Positions 7,737-18,218 of a stretch of DNA of 64,000 bases are shown here, in pieces. Each line of letters begins with the position of its first letter. The stretch's first letter is position 1. The DNA is taken from assembly GCA_036306585.1 (NCBI GenBank), contig JAXJZF010000006.1, forward strand, positions 186,001-250,000, written 5' to 3'. A program made the position numbers and the translations under genes. The stretch comes from Aphodovivens sp036306585 (GTDB lineage: Bacteria; Actinomycetota; Coriobacteriia; Coriobacteriales; Eggerthellaceae). The notes beneath the pieces are model-generated. The model did no database searches, was not told the DNA's origin, and saw only the letters and a list, made by a program, of their open reading frames with translations.

Positions 7737-10733
7737 GTGGGCGATATCGATGGAGACAACGGCATCTACCGCGTCCCTGCCATGAAGGGACTTTTCGGCG
7801 GCATGACCCGCGAACTCGTCGACGCGGTGCCGCCGCTTGCCCCCAGCGCCCCGCCCCTTTCCTGGGCGGCGGGCGATCCGGATGAAGTCGACGCATCGGA
7901 GTCCGGCCGGGATCTTCCCCCGCAACTTTCCGCGCTGCTCGCTTTGACGGGCTACGATGACTTTTCCAAAGGAAGGGTCGGTGCGGCGCCGTCCGACAAG
8001 CGGTCGGCGGATGCCGGTTTGTCTCCGGAAGCGGCGCCCCGGCGCTACGGGTGGATCGCCGGCGGGCTTCCCACCCCCGATTCCGAGGGACGCTACATCG
8101 TCGAATTCGTCGAGAAGCGCGCGGTGCGCGTGCTTGCCTACCTCGATCGCTATGGCCGTGTGTTCACAGCCGACGCCCCGCTCGATTCCCACCCCGCGCG
8201 CGAACCCGACCTGAAGTTCTCGCGCTACGCCCGCCAGGACGACCCGAAGATGCTCCGCGGGTGCGTTGAGGTCCGAGCGGAGGGCGGCGGCTGGCGCGAA
8301 GTGGCGCGCTTCATACGGTTGGATGAGCGCTACACCTTGTACGATTCCTGGTTCGATTTCGGAGACCATGCGCGCGATCTGCTGTACCCCGATGCCCTTA
8401 CGCGCTGCTATCTGGCGTTCGTCTACCGTCCTTCGCTGGGTGCCCCGAACGTGGGTTCGTGCGGGCTCGAGGACGTCGAGGGGCCGCTCGACCGCATGCC
8501 GGCGTTGCCCGCGCTGCGCAAGATCGAAAACGATATCGTCCACGCGCAGTGGGATCCGGCGCTCAAGCCCCCGGCGCTGGCGCGCCTGCTCGCGCGGTGG
8601 CTTGACCAGGCGGGGCTCGATCGGCTGGCGCTCGCTCCTTCCGGCGCGCTGCGCCTTGTGAAGACGGTGAGCTACGCCGACATCTTCTACATCGCCGCCA
8701 CGGAAGAAGGGAGGGGGCTGCCTCCGCGCGTGATTTGGGGGCTGCAGAACGTCCTGAATCGGTACCTGCTGGTGAAGCGCTCGTTCGGCGAGAAAGCCTC
8801 GCTTGCGGGCATGTCGGACATCCTACAGCGCGAGCAGCTTCTGGTGGAATCGGCGGCAGGCGAGCCTGCGCAACGCGTCTTGGGGGAGCTTCCCGCTGCA
8901 GAGGGCGAATGGGCGCTGCGCCGCCGCATCGCGCTCGCCATCGAGTTGCTGCCAGCGCCGTTGCGGTTCGAGGTGGAGTTCCGCGCCGATTTGCGTGCGG
9001 GCATCGTCGCCTTCAAGACGCTCATGCCCGATGCCGACATGATGCCGCTGCAGCGTTGGGACGCGTTCGCCCACGCGGTCGTCGATGCCGAAGCCATCGA
9101 GCGCGCCGACCAGGCGCAACGCTACGCCCAGCACATCGCATTGTTCTTGGCGGCGTCCGCCTTCTTCGGCAGCGAGAAGATCCGGCGCGTGGAGGTTTCC
9201 GCCCATATCCCTTGGGAAGACCAGGAGCTTACGCTCGGCGATATCCTTGCTGCCGAGGGCGAGCGCGGTCTGGACGATGCGGACGACGGCGTTCCGACGC
9301 TTCCCGTTCCCGGCCCCGACATGTTCGTCGCTTTCGAGCGCGAAGCGTTTCTGGCCGATTATCCGTCGGCGGCCAAGCTCGACCCCACCCGGTTCTTCGA
9401 GCGTTGGGGCGTGCGTCTCGCCGCGCATGCGTTCGAACGGAAAGGCGGCCCCGGCGATATGCAGCGCACGGCGGGGTCGGCGCGCGCCATCGACGACGAC
9501 CCTTTCCGCACGATTTCCCTGCTGCCGTCCGCGGCCACGCGCCGCGACATGCCCGAGTGCGCCGATGCGGAGCTTCCCGAGGGATCGCGCGCTGCGTTGG
9601 GGGCCCGTTGGGTCCACGACCTGCGCATCGACGCCGATGCCCTGCATCGCCGCCAAGCCGAGCGCCTGGCCCGCCGTCTGGCGCCGGCTCAGAGCGCAAC
9701 TGAGGCCATCCGTTTGGTGCGCAGCCGCCAGCAAAGTGCCGAAGACCCCTTCGTCGACCAGGCGTGCACGCGGGTGATGGCGGCGCATGCGCGGGGAAGC
9801 GCCGATCCCGACGACCAGAACACCATCATCCGCAACTTCCTGGGCGAGGATGCCTGCCGGACCGCGATGGCGCAGGCGCGCTCCCTCGTACAGTCGGGCG
9901 AGGTCGAGCCGGCGGGGGCGGCTTTGTCCAAGGCGGCATGGGATGCCGAGGAGCGGGGCCGCTTCATCGACGATGCCGAAGTGGTTCATCGCAACTTCGA
10001 CAACTATTCCGCCCGCGTGCTGTACAACCTGGCGCGCAAGGACGGCGTCTCCGCTGTGGTTGCCGATCCGCGGGAGTTCGGCGCGGGCGATTTCGGCGCC
10101 GCGGACCACGAGCGCAAAGTCGTCCTCGTGCCGGACTCGCTGCTGCATTGCCATATGGAGGCGTCCAAGCTGCTGGAGCATTCCTTCGCCGGCATCGACG
10201 GGGCGCTCGCGCATGCCAAACGCGCTGTGGAGCTGGCCCCCACGGCCGCCGCGCCGCGCTGCCTGCTCGCGCGCATGTACATGCTTATGGGCGATATGGC
10301 GAGCTCCACCAAGACGCTCAACGCCGCTTTGGCTCTGGCGACGCAGCCCAATGAGATCGCCGTTGCCTACTACCAGCTCGCCTACACGCGTTGGAAGTCG
10401 GGCGACGCGCGCACGGGGGCGGCATGCTACGTGAAGTCCATCTCCACCTCGCCCATCATGGTCACCCAAGCTGCCATCGAGCTGCAGGACCTGCTGGGGC
10501 AGGAGGGGGTGAATCTGCCGGCACGCGACGAGCTCGACGACGTGCTGCGCGCGGCGGGCGTGCCCCTGGCGCCGGACGGGAAGGTTCTGGACATTCTCGA
10601 GCTCGCGGCGCGGAAGGCGGTGGATGCAGGCGTGTTCCCGGTTGGGCGCTCGCTTCTGGCCACGCGGCTGAACTACAAGCCCGACGATGCGCTGATGGGC
10701 GTGTATCGATCGCTGATGGATGTGCAGCTCTGA
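7737..10733 (+). CDS. Large TPR-containing protein, unknown function
   Basis: GTG at 7737 follows GGGAGG at 7725-7730 and begins a 998-residue protein; longer in-frame extensions overlap the PadR gene and are rejected. No signal peptide or membrane helix is seen. The first 800 residues are unrecognised, with charged and aromatic-rich stretches. About residues 800-905 contain tetratricopeptide-like helices (GALAHAKRAVELAPTAAAPR, then a second repeat around MLMGDMASSTKTLNAALALA), suggesting a scaffold role. It follows the PadR gene closely, so that regulator may control it. Confidence 0.7.
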   Translation: MGDIDGDNGIYRVPAMKGLFGGMTRELVDAVPPLAPSAPPLSWAAGDPDEVDASESGRDLPPQLSALLALTGYDDFSKGRVGAAPSDKRSADAGLSPEAAPRRYGWIAGGLPTPDSEGRYIVEFVEKRAVRVLAYLDRYGRVFTADAPLDSHPAREPDLKFSRYARQDDPKMLRGCVEVRAEGGGWREVARFIRLDERYTLYDSWFDFGDHARDLLYPDALTRCYLAFVYRPSLGAPNVGSCGLEDVEGPLDRMPALPALRKIENDIVHAQWDPALKPPALARLLARWLDQAGLDRLALAPSGALRLVKTVSYADIFYIAATEEGRGLPPRVIWGLQNVLNRYLLVKRSFGEKASLAGMSDILQREQLLVESAAGEPAQRVLGELPAAEGEWALRRRIALAIELLPAPLRFEVEFRADLRAGIVAFKTLMPDADMMPLQRWDAFAHAVVDAEAIERADQAQRYAQHIALFLAASAFFGSEKIRRVEVSAHIPWEDQELTLGDILAAEGERGLDDADDGVPTLPVPGPDMFVAFEREAFLADYPSAAKLDPTRFFERWGVRLAAHAFERKGGPGDMQRTAGSARAIDDDPFRTISLLPSAATRRDMPECADAELPEGSRAALGARWVHDLRIDADALHRRQAERLARRLAPAQSATEAIRLVRSRQQSAEDPFVDQACTRVMAAHARGSADPDDQNTIIRNFLGEDACRTAMAQARSLVQSGEVEPAGAALSKAAWDAEERGRFIDDAEVVHRNFDNYSARVLYNLARKDGVSAVVADPREFGAGDFGAADHERKVVLVPDSLLHCHMEASKLLEHSFAGIDGALAHAKRAVELAPTAAAPRCLLARMYMLMGDMASSTKTLNAALALATQPNEIAVAYYQLAYTRWKSGDARTGAACYVKSISTSPIMVTQAAIELQDLLGQEGVNLPARDELDDVLRAAGVPLAPDGKVLDILELAARKAVDAGVFPVGRSLLATRLNYKPDDALMGVYRSLMDVQL

Positions 10734-10865
10734 TGCGCAACCCGTGCGGGTGACCTGCACCGGCGCGATACTGCGCTACAATATGACGGTTGCAAACGCG
10801 CCCGTGCCCCCTTCCGCGCGCTTTTCGCGCCGGCGGGGCGACGGGCTTCTGAAAGGATCATCACC

Positions 10866-12170
10866 ATGGCATTGCGCGCTCCCGAAGGCACACGGGACCT
10901 CCTTCCCGACGAACAGCGTTTCTGGACGCATTTCAAGCGCACGGCGGCGGAGGTGTTCGGCCGCTACGGCTACCAGCCCATCGAAACGCCGCTGTTCGAG
11001 CAGACCGACCTGTTCGTGCGCGGCATCGGCGAGGCGACCGACGTTGTGTCGAAGGAGATGTTCTCCGCCATTTCGGGAGAGAACCTCAAGCGCCTGCTGG
11101 CGGGCGAGTCCCTCAAAGCGAAGAGCCGCTTAAGCCTGCGTCCCGAGGGCACGGCTGGCGTGGTGCGCGCGGTGGTGCAAAACGACATGGTGCCGCAGGG
11201 CGCCGCGCCGGCAAAGCTGATGTACGCCGGTCCGATGTTCCGTGCCGAGCGTCCGCAGAAAGGTCGTCAGCGCCAGTTCAACCAGGTGGGTATCGAGTGC
11301 CTGGGCGCCGAGGACCCTACGGTGGACGCCGAGGGCATCATCATGCTCATGCGTTTCTACCGCGAGATCGGCATCCCCGTCGAACGCACGCGCCTGCTAG
11401 TCAATTCCATGGGGTGCGAGAGCTGCCGTCCCGCCTACCGTGATGCGGTGAAGGCCTATATGGACGCGCACGCCGACGCGTTGTGCGACGATTGCCTGCG
11501 CCGTTCCGAGATCAACCCGCTGCGCGCCTTCGACTGCAAGAAGGAGGGCTGCCGGGAGGTCATGGACGGCGCCCCGAAGATCTCCGATTACCTGTGCGAC
11601 GACTGCCGCGAGCACTATGAGGCGGTGAAGCGCCTGGTGGAGGCGGCGGGCATCGCCTACGAGGAGGATCCCCGCCTGGTGCGCGGGCTCGACTACTACA
11701 CCCGCACAGTGTTCGAGGTGCAGGTGGTCGAGGGCATGGGCAGCCAGAACGCTATCGGCGGTGGCGGACGCTACGATAAGCTCGCCGAGGAAGTGGGCGG
11801 CCGCCCCACGCCGGGGTTCGGGTTCGCCTTGGGCTACGAGCGCTGCCTGCTGGCGCTTCAGGCTGCGGGCATGCAGCTGCCGGGGCGCCCGCCGTTCGAC
11901 CTGTTCGTCGCCTGCGTGGACGACTCTGTGCGCGATCAGGCGTTCCTCATGGTGCAGCAGGCGCGCGACGCAGGGCTTGCCGCCGAGATGGACCACCAGC
12001 ACCGCAGCTTGAAGAGCCAGTTCAAGTTGGCCGACAAGCTGGGCGCGGTGAAGGTGGCCGTGCTGGGGCCCGACGAGGTCGCGGCAGGCGAGGCCACCCT
12101 GCGCGACATGGCTACCCACGAGGAGCGCAAGGTCGCGCTTTCGGGCGTGGTGGAGGCGCTGGCGGACTAG
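10866..12170 (+). CDS. hisS: Histidyl-tRNA synthetase
   Basis: The 434-residue class II synthetase charges tRNA-His. Motif 2 is visible as MFRAERPQKGRQRQFNQVG, the histidine-specific LVRGLDYYTRTVFEV segment is present, and motif 3 lies in GGGRYDKL through GFGFALGYERCLL. The C-terminal anticodon-binding domain follows from about residue 335. The ATG follows AAAGGATCATCACC. A TACAAT hexamer at 10777-10782 is a plausible -10 box. aspS follows, separated by a terminator and its own 200-base leader; the hisS-aspS order is common. Confidence 0.97.
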   Translation: MALRAPEGTRDLLPDEQRFWTHFKRTAAEVFGRYGYQPIETPLFEQTDLFVRGIGEATDVVSKEMFSAISGENLKRLLAGESLKAKSRLSLRPEGTAGVVRAVVQNDMVPQGAAPAKLMYAGPMFRAERPQKGRQRQFNQVGIECLGAEDPTVDAEGIIMLMRFYREIGIPVERTRLLVNSMGCESCRPAYRDAVKAYMDAHADALCDDCLRRSEINPLRAFDCKKEGCREVMDGAPKISDYLCDDCREHYEAVKRLVEAAGIAYEEDPRLVRGLDYYTRTVFEVQVVEGMGSQNAIGGGGRYDKLAEEVGGRPTPGFGFALGYERCLLALQAAGMQLPGRPPFDLFVACVDDSVRDQAFLMVQQARDAGLAAEMDHQHRSLKSQFKLADKLGAVKVAVLGPDEVAAGEATLRDMATHEERKVALSGVVEALAD

Positions 12171-12198
12171 CCTCCGTTTCAGGCCGCATAGCGACTGC

Positions 12199-12230
12199 AA
12201 GGGGCGTGGTTGGGCTGCCGCGCCCTTTTT
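12199..12230 (+). terminator. Intrinsic terminator after hisS
   Basis: An imperfect GGGGCG / CGCCCTT stem is followed by TTTTT, so hisS and aspS are probably transcribed separately. Confidence 0.65.
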
Positions 12231-12377
12231 CCGTTTCCGTGTCGTTTCGAACGGGTCGCGTGGGGCGGCGGTTCGTGCGTGTATCGTGCTTGTTTGGCGA
12301 TTCCTCTCGGCCGCTTGAACGCGGTGTAGTACACTAACCCAGTTTGGAACGGATTATATCTGCGAGGGCTATCAACT

Positions 12378-14156
<1,779 letters not shown>

Positions 14157-14227
14157 CGGCCGTCGCGCTGCGAGCAACGTTGCCTGCAGCCGGCGTTTTC
14201 CACCGGCTGATCCGGTGCGTTTTCCAC

Positions 14228-14270
14228 GCCCCGCCCACCTCCCCCTCGCAGAAAGGTGGGCGGGGCTTTT
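14228..14270 (+). terminator. Strong intrinsic terminator after aspS
   Basis: GCCCCGCCCACCT (14228-14240) and AGGTGGGCGGGGC (14254-14266) form a perfect 13-bp stem followed by TTTTCT. Confidence 0.9.
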
Positions 14271-14827
14271 CTGTGCGGAGGGCTGCGGCGGGAGGGGTGC
14301 GCCGGCGTGGCGTTGGGTTCGCATCGGTTCCGCGTTGGATGCGCGTTGGGTCGATGCTGGGTGCAAGAAGGATCCACGTAAGGAAACGACGTGGGCCACG
14401 GCGGCTCTTTCGTGACGGGCGCGTAAGATGGCGACGCTACGATGTCGGTTGTATGTCTCGCTGTCGCACAGCTCCGCTGCACGTTTCTGGCTCGCCTTCT
14501 GCGCGCCTGACATTCCCCGTCCGGTGAAAACCTTTGCGGCATCTGCCTTTTCCGCATCACATCCCATTCCGAGGGATGTTCTCGACGCCATCCGTTCATG
14601 CCGTTGCAGCGGCGCATTCGCTCGGGTTCCTGAAAGATCCCCTGCATTACTTGCCGATGGACCGGGGCAAGCGCGGTAGGCGACTCGGCGTGGCGATCTG
14701 TGCTCGCAAATCCGACGTTCCTGCAGGATCGGCCCTCAAGCTGGAAAACGGCTTGCCGATCTGTTTTTCTGAATCCACCTTCGTCCAGATGGGCAACATG
14801 CCCGATGTCTTTTCTCTTCCTGTCAGC
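14271..14827. other. Non-coding or decayed stretch between aspS terminator and radical SAM remnant
   Basis: I see no supportable gene. Reverse-strand reading frames are open here and run on from the radical SAM remnant, but their translations are Arg/Pro-rich and resemble no protein I know. The stretch may be the eroded 3' end of that gene. Confidence 0.45.
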
Positions 14828-16237
14828 GGCGGCCTTGGGCGTGAAGCTTTGCCATTCGGTGTCGGCCATGCCTTGCGAAGGGCTTTGTCGCTTCTCGTGC
14901 TGCGGGTCATCGGGGTTCGTCCACAGGCGTTCTGCGACAGGTGCCCATCCTTCGATGCCCGCCGTGCATTTGGCGCAGAGGTCGCGCGCATTCTCCTTCG
15001 CCTGAAGGTCGGTGGAATGGGATTCGGAACGCTCCACCATGTCGGCGAGCACGTCCCGATTCTCCAAGATGGGGCAGGGACGCAACAGGTTGTCGTTGAA
15101 CGGCTGGCCCTGGTAGCATTCCATGAAGATGGGGGATCGCAAAGCATCGAGCAGCGATACATCGTGGATGTCGGCATTCGCATAGTGCGCGAAAACGCAT
15201 GGCTCCACATCGCCCGCCGCATTGATATGCAGGTAGCGCCGTCCGCCCGCGATGCAGCCGCCTACGAATTCGCCGTCGTTTTGGAGGTCAAGCGTGAACA
15301 AGGGCTTCTTTCCGCGCATCTCGCGTACAAAATAATAGAGATGCTCGCGCTGCCCGGCCGCGACCATGAGGTCGGTGGGAGCATCGACTCCGACGGGGAA
15401 ATAGGTGAAGATCCAAGCGAACAGCGCGCCTTGATCGATCATCCAATCGAAGAACTCCTCGGAGGCGATCGAATCGGCGTTGGCCCGCGTGTAGCAGCAT
15501 GACACGCCGAACGGCAGCCCGTGTTCGCGCAGAAGCTTCATTGCCTCGGTCGCTTTGCCGAATGTGCCGTCGCCGCGGCGCCCGTCTGTAGCTTCCTCGA
15601 AGCCTTCGACGCTGATGGCGGGCACGAAGTTTTTCACGCGGGTCATATCTTGGCAGAATCTGTCGTCGATGAGCGTGCCGTTGGTGAACGACAGGAACAC
15701 GCAGTCCGGGTGTGCTTCGCACAAGCAGATGAGGTCTTTCTTGCGGACGAGCGGCTCACCGCCGGTGTAGATGTAAACACGCGTTCCCAACTCCTTGCCC
15801 TGGCGGATGATGGAATCGAGGTCCTCGTAGCTGAGGTTGAGATTGTACCCGTATTCTGCTGCCCAGCAGCCGGTGCAATGCAGGTTGCAAGCGCTGGTGG
15901 GATCCATCAGTACCGCCCAGGGGATGTTGCAGCCATGCTTCTTGCGGTTTCTCTCCTGCGCGGGTCATGCCAGGAGATTGGCATCCACGATGAAGGTGCG
16001 CAGCAGGTCGTTTCGTACTTGCGGATTGAGGTCGAGGATCTTCATTATTAGCCGGTACCAGTTGTTTTGGCTGTCTATCGCCGTTCGGAAAGCCTTCCTT
16101 TGGCTGGGGAAGAGGTCGTCGGGCGCTGCTTAGTCTAGGAGGTCCATGATTTTCCGGACGTGATTTTCAGGGTCTTCCAGAAGGTAATCGACTGCCTTGT
16201 TGTAGGCGGCGCGCTTCATGCAATCGGTCGTTTTCAT
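14828..16237 (-). pseudogene. Radical SAM protein gene with two in-frame stop codons
   Basis: Reading from ATG at 16237, one frame gives a coherent protein interrupted by TAA at 16132-16130 (after 35 codons) and TGA at 15967-15965 (54 codons later). Beyond the second stop it continues through KHGCNIPWAVLMDPTSACNL and the CNLHCTGC cluster motif, YIYTGGEPL, and a C-terminal cysteine region (CPILENRD, CAKC) like SPASM-type auxiliary clusters. The pieces around both stops match what I know of this family without a shift in frame, and TGA falls where relatives have Trp. The native stop is not evident; homology fades near 14828 while the frame stays open into aspS. I call it a pseudogene. Translation from the internal ATG at 15907 would leave the cluster motif intact but lacks a good ribosome site. 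Divergent from the TetR gene. Confidence 0.8.
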
Positions 16238-16336
16238 GTTCGCGCTCCTTCATCCGAAAGGAAGCCTCACCGCGCTCGGGACGCCGACGTTCACTTGCGT
16301 GCCAGCATCGAGAGATGGCGAGCTACGAGTGAAAAT

Positions 16337-16374
16337 CAACAGATGTTGAAGTTCAACAAATGGGGATTATAATG
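16337..16374 (+). promoter_or_regulatory. tetR promoter with overlapping palindromic operator
   Basis: TGTTGAA-G-TTCAACA at 16344-16358 is a perfect 7-bp inverted repeat, and CAACA at 16337-16341 pairs with the same TGTTG. TTGAAG (16346-16351) and TATAAT (16368-16373), 16 bases apart, form a good forward promoter, so the palindrome covers its -35 box. The ATTATAAT core reads as a -10 box on both strands, so the radical SAM remnant could have used it as well. Confidence 0.65.
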
Positions 16375-16410
16375 AGATCGAAGGCAAAGATGACCAATTG
16401 CGCAGAATAG

Positions 16411-16454
16411 GAACAGCATGTTCAACGGGCCGAGAAAAGTTGCTGAATTGCAAC
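16411..16454. promoter_or_regulatory. Two further inverted repeats before tetR
   Basis: GAACA-GCA-TGTTC at 16411-16423 continues into AAC and shares the TGTTCAAC half-site with the operator at 16344. GTTGC-TGAATT-GCAAC at 16439-16454 ends just before the GAGGGG ribosome site. Both lie downstream of the predicted promoter and could be secondary sites for autoregulation; this is inference. Confidence 0.45.
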
Positions 16455-16467
16455 GAGGGGACGTGCG

Positions 16468-17139
16468 ATGAGCTCATTGAAGCAGAAACGTTCTTCGGAC
16501 GGATTCCGTTCCGGGGTGAAGGACAAGCGCGTTGAGCGTACCGAGCAAGCTGTGGAGAAGGCGTACTTTCGCCTTCTGGAGAGTACCGACTACGAGAAGA
16601 TCACCATTTCCGCGCTTGCGCGTGAAGCGGGCATCGACCGTAAGACGTTCTACTTACATTATGGATCCATTGCCGAATTGACCGATCGCGTGATGTACGA
16701 CAAGGCACGGCAATTGGTGAAATCGCTGGTGGCGGGCTTGAAAGCGCGCAAGGGAGATCCTGATGGGGTGCCGTTTCACATCGGCGACTTGATGTCGTCG
16801 ATGTGCGGAGAGCTTACCGATGGCATGTCGAGCCTGCGCAGGTTCATGCGACATGTGCCTATCGAGATGATCCTCGATCGCTTGCCCGAACTGCTAGCGG
16901 AGGCGTTCATGGAAGAAGGATATTATTCTTCGAGCATCCCTAAACGGCATAAGAGGCTGTGCACTTCATTTATGGGGGCGGGTTTGGTGTCGCTTTTGCG
17001 GCAGTGGATTCTGTTTCCAGAAAGGGACGTGAGTGCCAGCGAGGTGTCGGCATTGGCGGAGACGCTCACATTCGATGGGCTCAATGGCGTGATGAGGACG
17101 CTGTCGGACGCATCGCGCTACGAGGACTCGTCGAGGTAG
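16468..17139 (+). CDS. TetR/AcrR-family transcriptional regulator
   Basis: The 223-residue protein has the N-terminal TetR helix-turn-helix at about residues 22-70: TEQAVEKAYFRLLESTDYEK, then ALAREAGIDRKTFYLHYGS. The C-terminal ligand domain is variable and has a TetR_C-type hydrophobic core near 150-200. The ATG follows GAGGGG at 16455-16460. It diverges from the radical SAM remnant, and three inverted repeats occupy the spacer, so it probably represses itself and once controlled the neighbour. The loss of that neighbour may leave it without its original target nearby. Confidence 0.88.
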   Translation: MSSLKQKRSSDGFRSGVKDKRVERTEQAVEKAYFRLLESTDYEKITISALAREAGIDRKTFYLHYGSIAELTDRVMYDKARQLVKSLVAGLKARKGDPDGVPFHIGDLMSSMCGELTDGMSSLRRFMRHVPIEMILDRLPELLAEAFMEEGYYSSSIPKRHKRLCTSFMGAGLVSLLRQWILFPERDVSASEVSALAETLTFDGLNGVMRTLSDASRYEDSSR

Positions 17140-17233
17140 GCGGCTCGCGGCATTGAAGACGCTGGCTGCGATGAGCGTATGTGGTTTTTCATTTGAATCG
17201 AAAAGGCTGCCTGTTGCACCGTCTTCGCATGGC

Positions 17234-17239
17234 TATACT
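17234..17239 (+). promoter_or_regulatory. -10 box of the SRP RNA gene
   Basis: TATACT lies 23 bases before the predicted 5' end of the SRP RNA. A TTGCAC hexamer at 17214-17219 is only 14 bases away, so the -35 assignment is uncertain. Confidence 0.5.
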
Positions 17240-17256
17240 GATTTGAAGTGTTTCCG

Positions 17257-17363
17257 AGTGCCTCGAGTGGGCTTGGGCGGCGCCAAGTTCCGAACCTGGT
17301 CAGGTCCGGGAGGAAGCAGCCATAAGGGACCGCTGACGAGCGCCCACGCCTACTCGAGGCACT
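17257..17363 (+). ncRNA. ffs: Signal recognition particle RNA, small bacterial (4.5S) type
   Basis: The core GGTCAGGTCC-GGGA-GGAAGCAGCC is the SRP54-binding S domain, with a GNRA tetraloop (GGGA where GGAA is usual). The ends AGTGCCTCGAGT (17257-17268) and ACTCGAGGCACT (17352-17363) pair perfectly and close the rod, followed inward by GGGCG/CGCCC pairs. The RNA with Ffh guides membrane proteins to the translocon. The true 5' end may be a few bases upstream. Confidence 0.95.
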
Positions 17364-17364
17364 T

Positions 17365-17396
17365 GCATGTCGCCGGCCTTTTCGACCGGCGACATG
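17365..17396 (+). terminator. Perfect hairpin directly after SRP RNA
   Basis: GCATGTCGCCGG and CCGGCGACATGC form a perfect 12-bp stem with a CCTTTTCG loop. No T run follows, so it may be a processing or Rho-linked hairpin rather than a classical terminator. Confidence 0.6.
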
Positions 17397-17417
17397 CGTG
17401 TTTGGCGAAAGGCTTCC

Positions 17418-18101
17418 ATGGAGATCGTCGATTTCTTCGTTAACTTGCTGTCAGACCCCCGCGGCGCCATCGCGGGCTGGATCATCACGTTGGGCCCGGT
17501 CATGGTGTACACGCCGCTGTGGTTTATCGTGTTCGTGGAAACGGGCCTGGTGTTCTTCCCGTTTCTTCCCGGCGACTCGCTTCTGTTCGCGTCCGGCGTG
17601 TTCTCCGCCGACGGCGGCGGGCTCAACGTGTTCGCCACGCTGCTGGTGTTCTACACGGCGGCGATCTTGGGCAACACCTCCAATTATTGGATCGCGCGCC
17701 TGTTCGGCAGCCGCATCATCGATTCCGGCAAGGTGAAGGCGCTCACGCCCGAGCGCATGGAAAAGCTCGACCATTTCTTCGCGAAGTACGGCGGACTCAC
17801 TATCGTCATCACGCGCTTCATGCCGTTTTTCCGCACGTTCGCCCCGTTCATCGCGGGTACGGGACACATGAATTTCGCGAAGTTCACGCTGTTCAACGCC
17901 ATCGGCGGCATCGCGTGGGTGAGCCTGTTCGTGCTGGTGGGCTACTTCTTCGGCGGCGTGCCGTTCGTCCAGGAGCATTTCGAGGTCATCGTGCTGGGCA
18001 TCGTGGCGGTTTCGGTGGCGCCTGCGATCGCCGGTGCCATCAAGGCCGCGATGAGCTCTCGCAAGAGCAAGGACGAGCGGGCGGCTCAAGACGCCGAATA
18101 G
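17418..18101 (+). CDS. DedA/SNARE-associated family membrane protein
   Basis: The ATG at 17418 follows GAAAGG; an earlier ATG lies inside the hairpin after the SRP RNA and is rejected. The 227-residue protein has the family's EtGLVFFPFLPGDSLLF-type re-entrant segment, the Gly-Asn-x-x-Asn-Tyr-Trp-Ile-Ala-Arg-Leu-Phe-Gly motif, and RFMPFFRTFAPFIAGTGHM. DedA proteins are polytopic inner-membrane proteins; some move polyprenyl-phosphate or phospholipid across the membrane. Which lipid this one handles cannot be read from sequence. Confidence 0.9.
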   Translation: MEIVDFFVNLLSDPRGAIAGWIITLGPVMVYTPLWFIVFVETGLVFFPFLPGDSLLFASGVFSADGGGLNVFATLLVFYTAAILGNTSNYWIARLFGSRIIDSGKVKALTPERMEKLDHFFAKYGGLTIVITRFMPFFRTFAPFIAGTGHMNFAKFTLFNAIGGIAWVSLFVLVGYFFGGVPFVQEHFEVIVLGIVAVSVAPAIAGAIKAAMSSRKSKDERAAQDAE

Positions 18102-18218
18102 CCGGCACCCCCTTCCGCCGATTGTTCATATTCGGGCTGTCTGCCTGCATATTCGGCACAGCGTGCATTCTGATCGATTTTGTATACTTTCATAGTCGAT
18201 CGGTTGGAGGTGAGGCAC

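Noticed and set aside
10734..12377. T-box leaders before hisS or aspS, or a leucine leader peptide before leuC
   Set aside because: I found no T-box-like conserved core before the synthetases and no Leu-codon-rich short frame with a ribosome site before leuC.
15965..15967. TGA in the radical SAM gene as selenocysteine or programmed recoding
   Set aside because: The position corresponds to Trp in relatives as I recall them, no SECIS-like hairpin is evident just after it, and a second stop (TAA) lies in the same frame.
16411..16423. GAACAGCATGTTC as a LexA box
   Set aside because: The spacer between GAAC and GTTC is five bases, not four, and it resembles the neighbouring TetR operator half-sites better.
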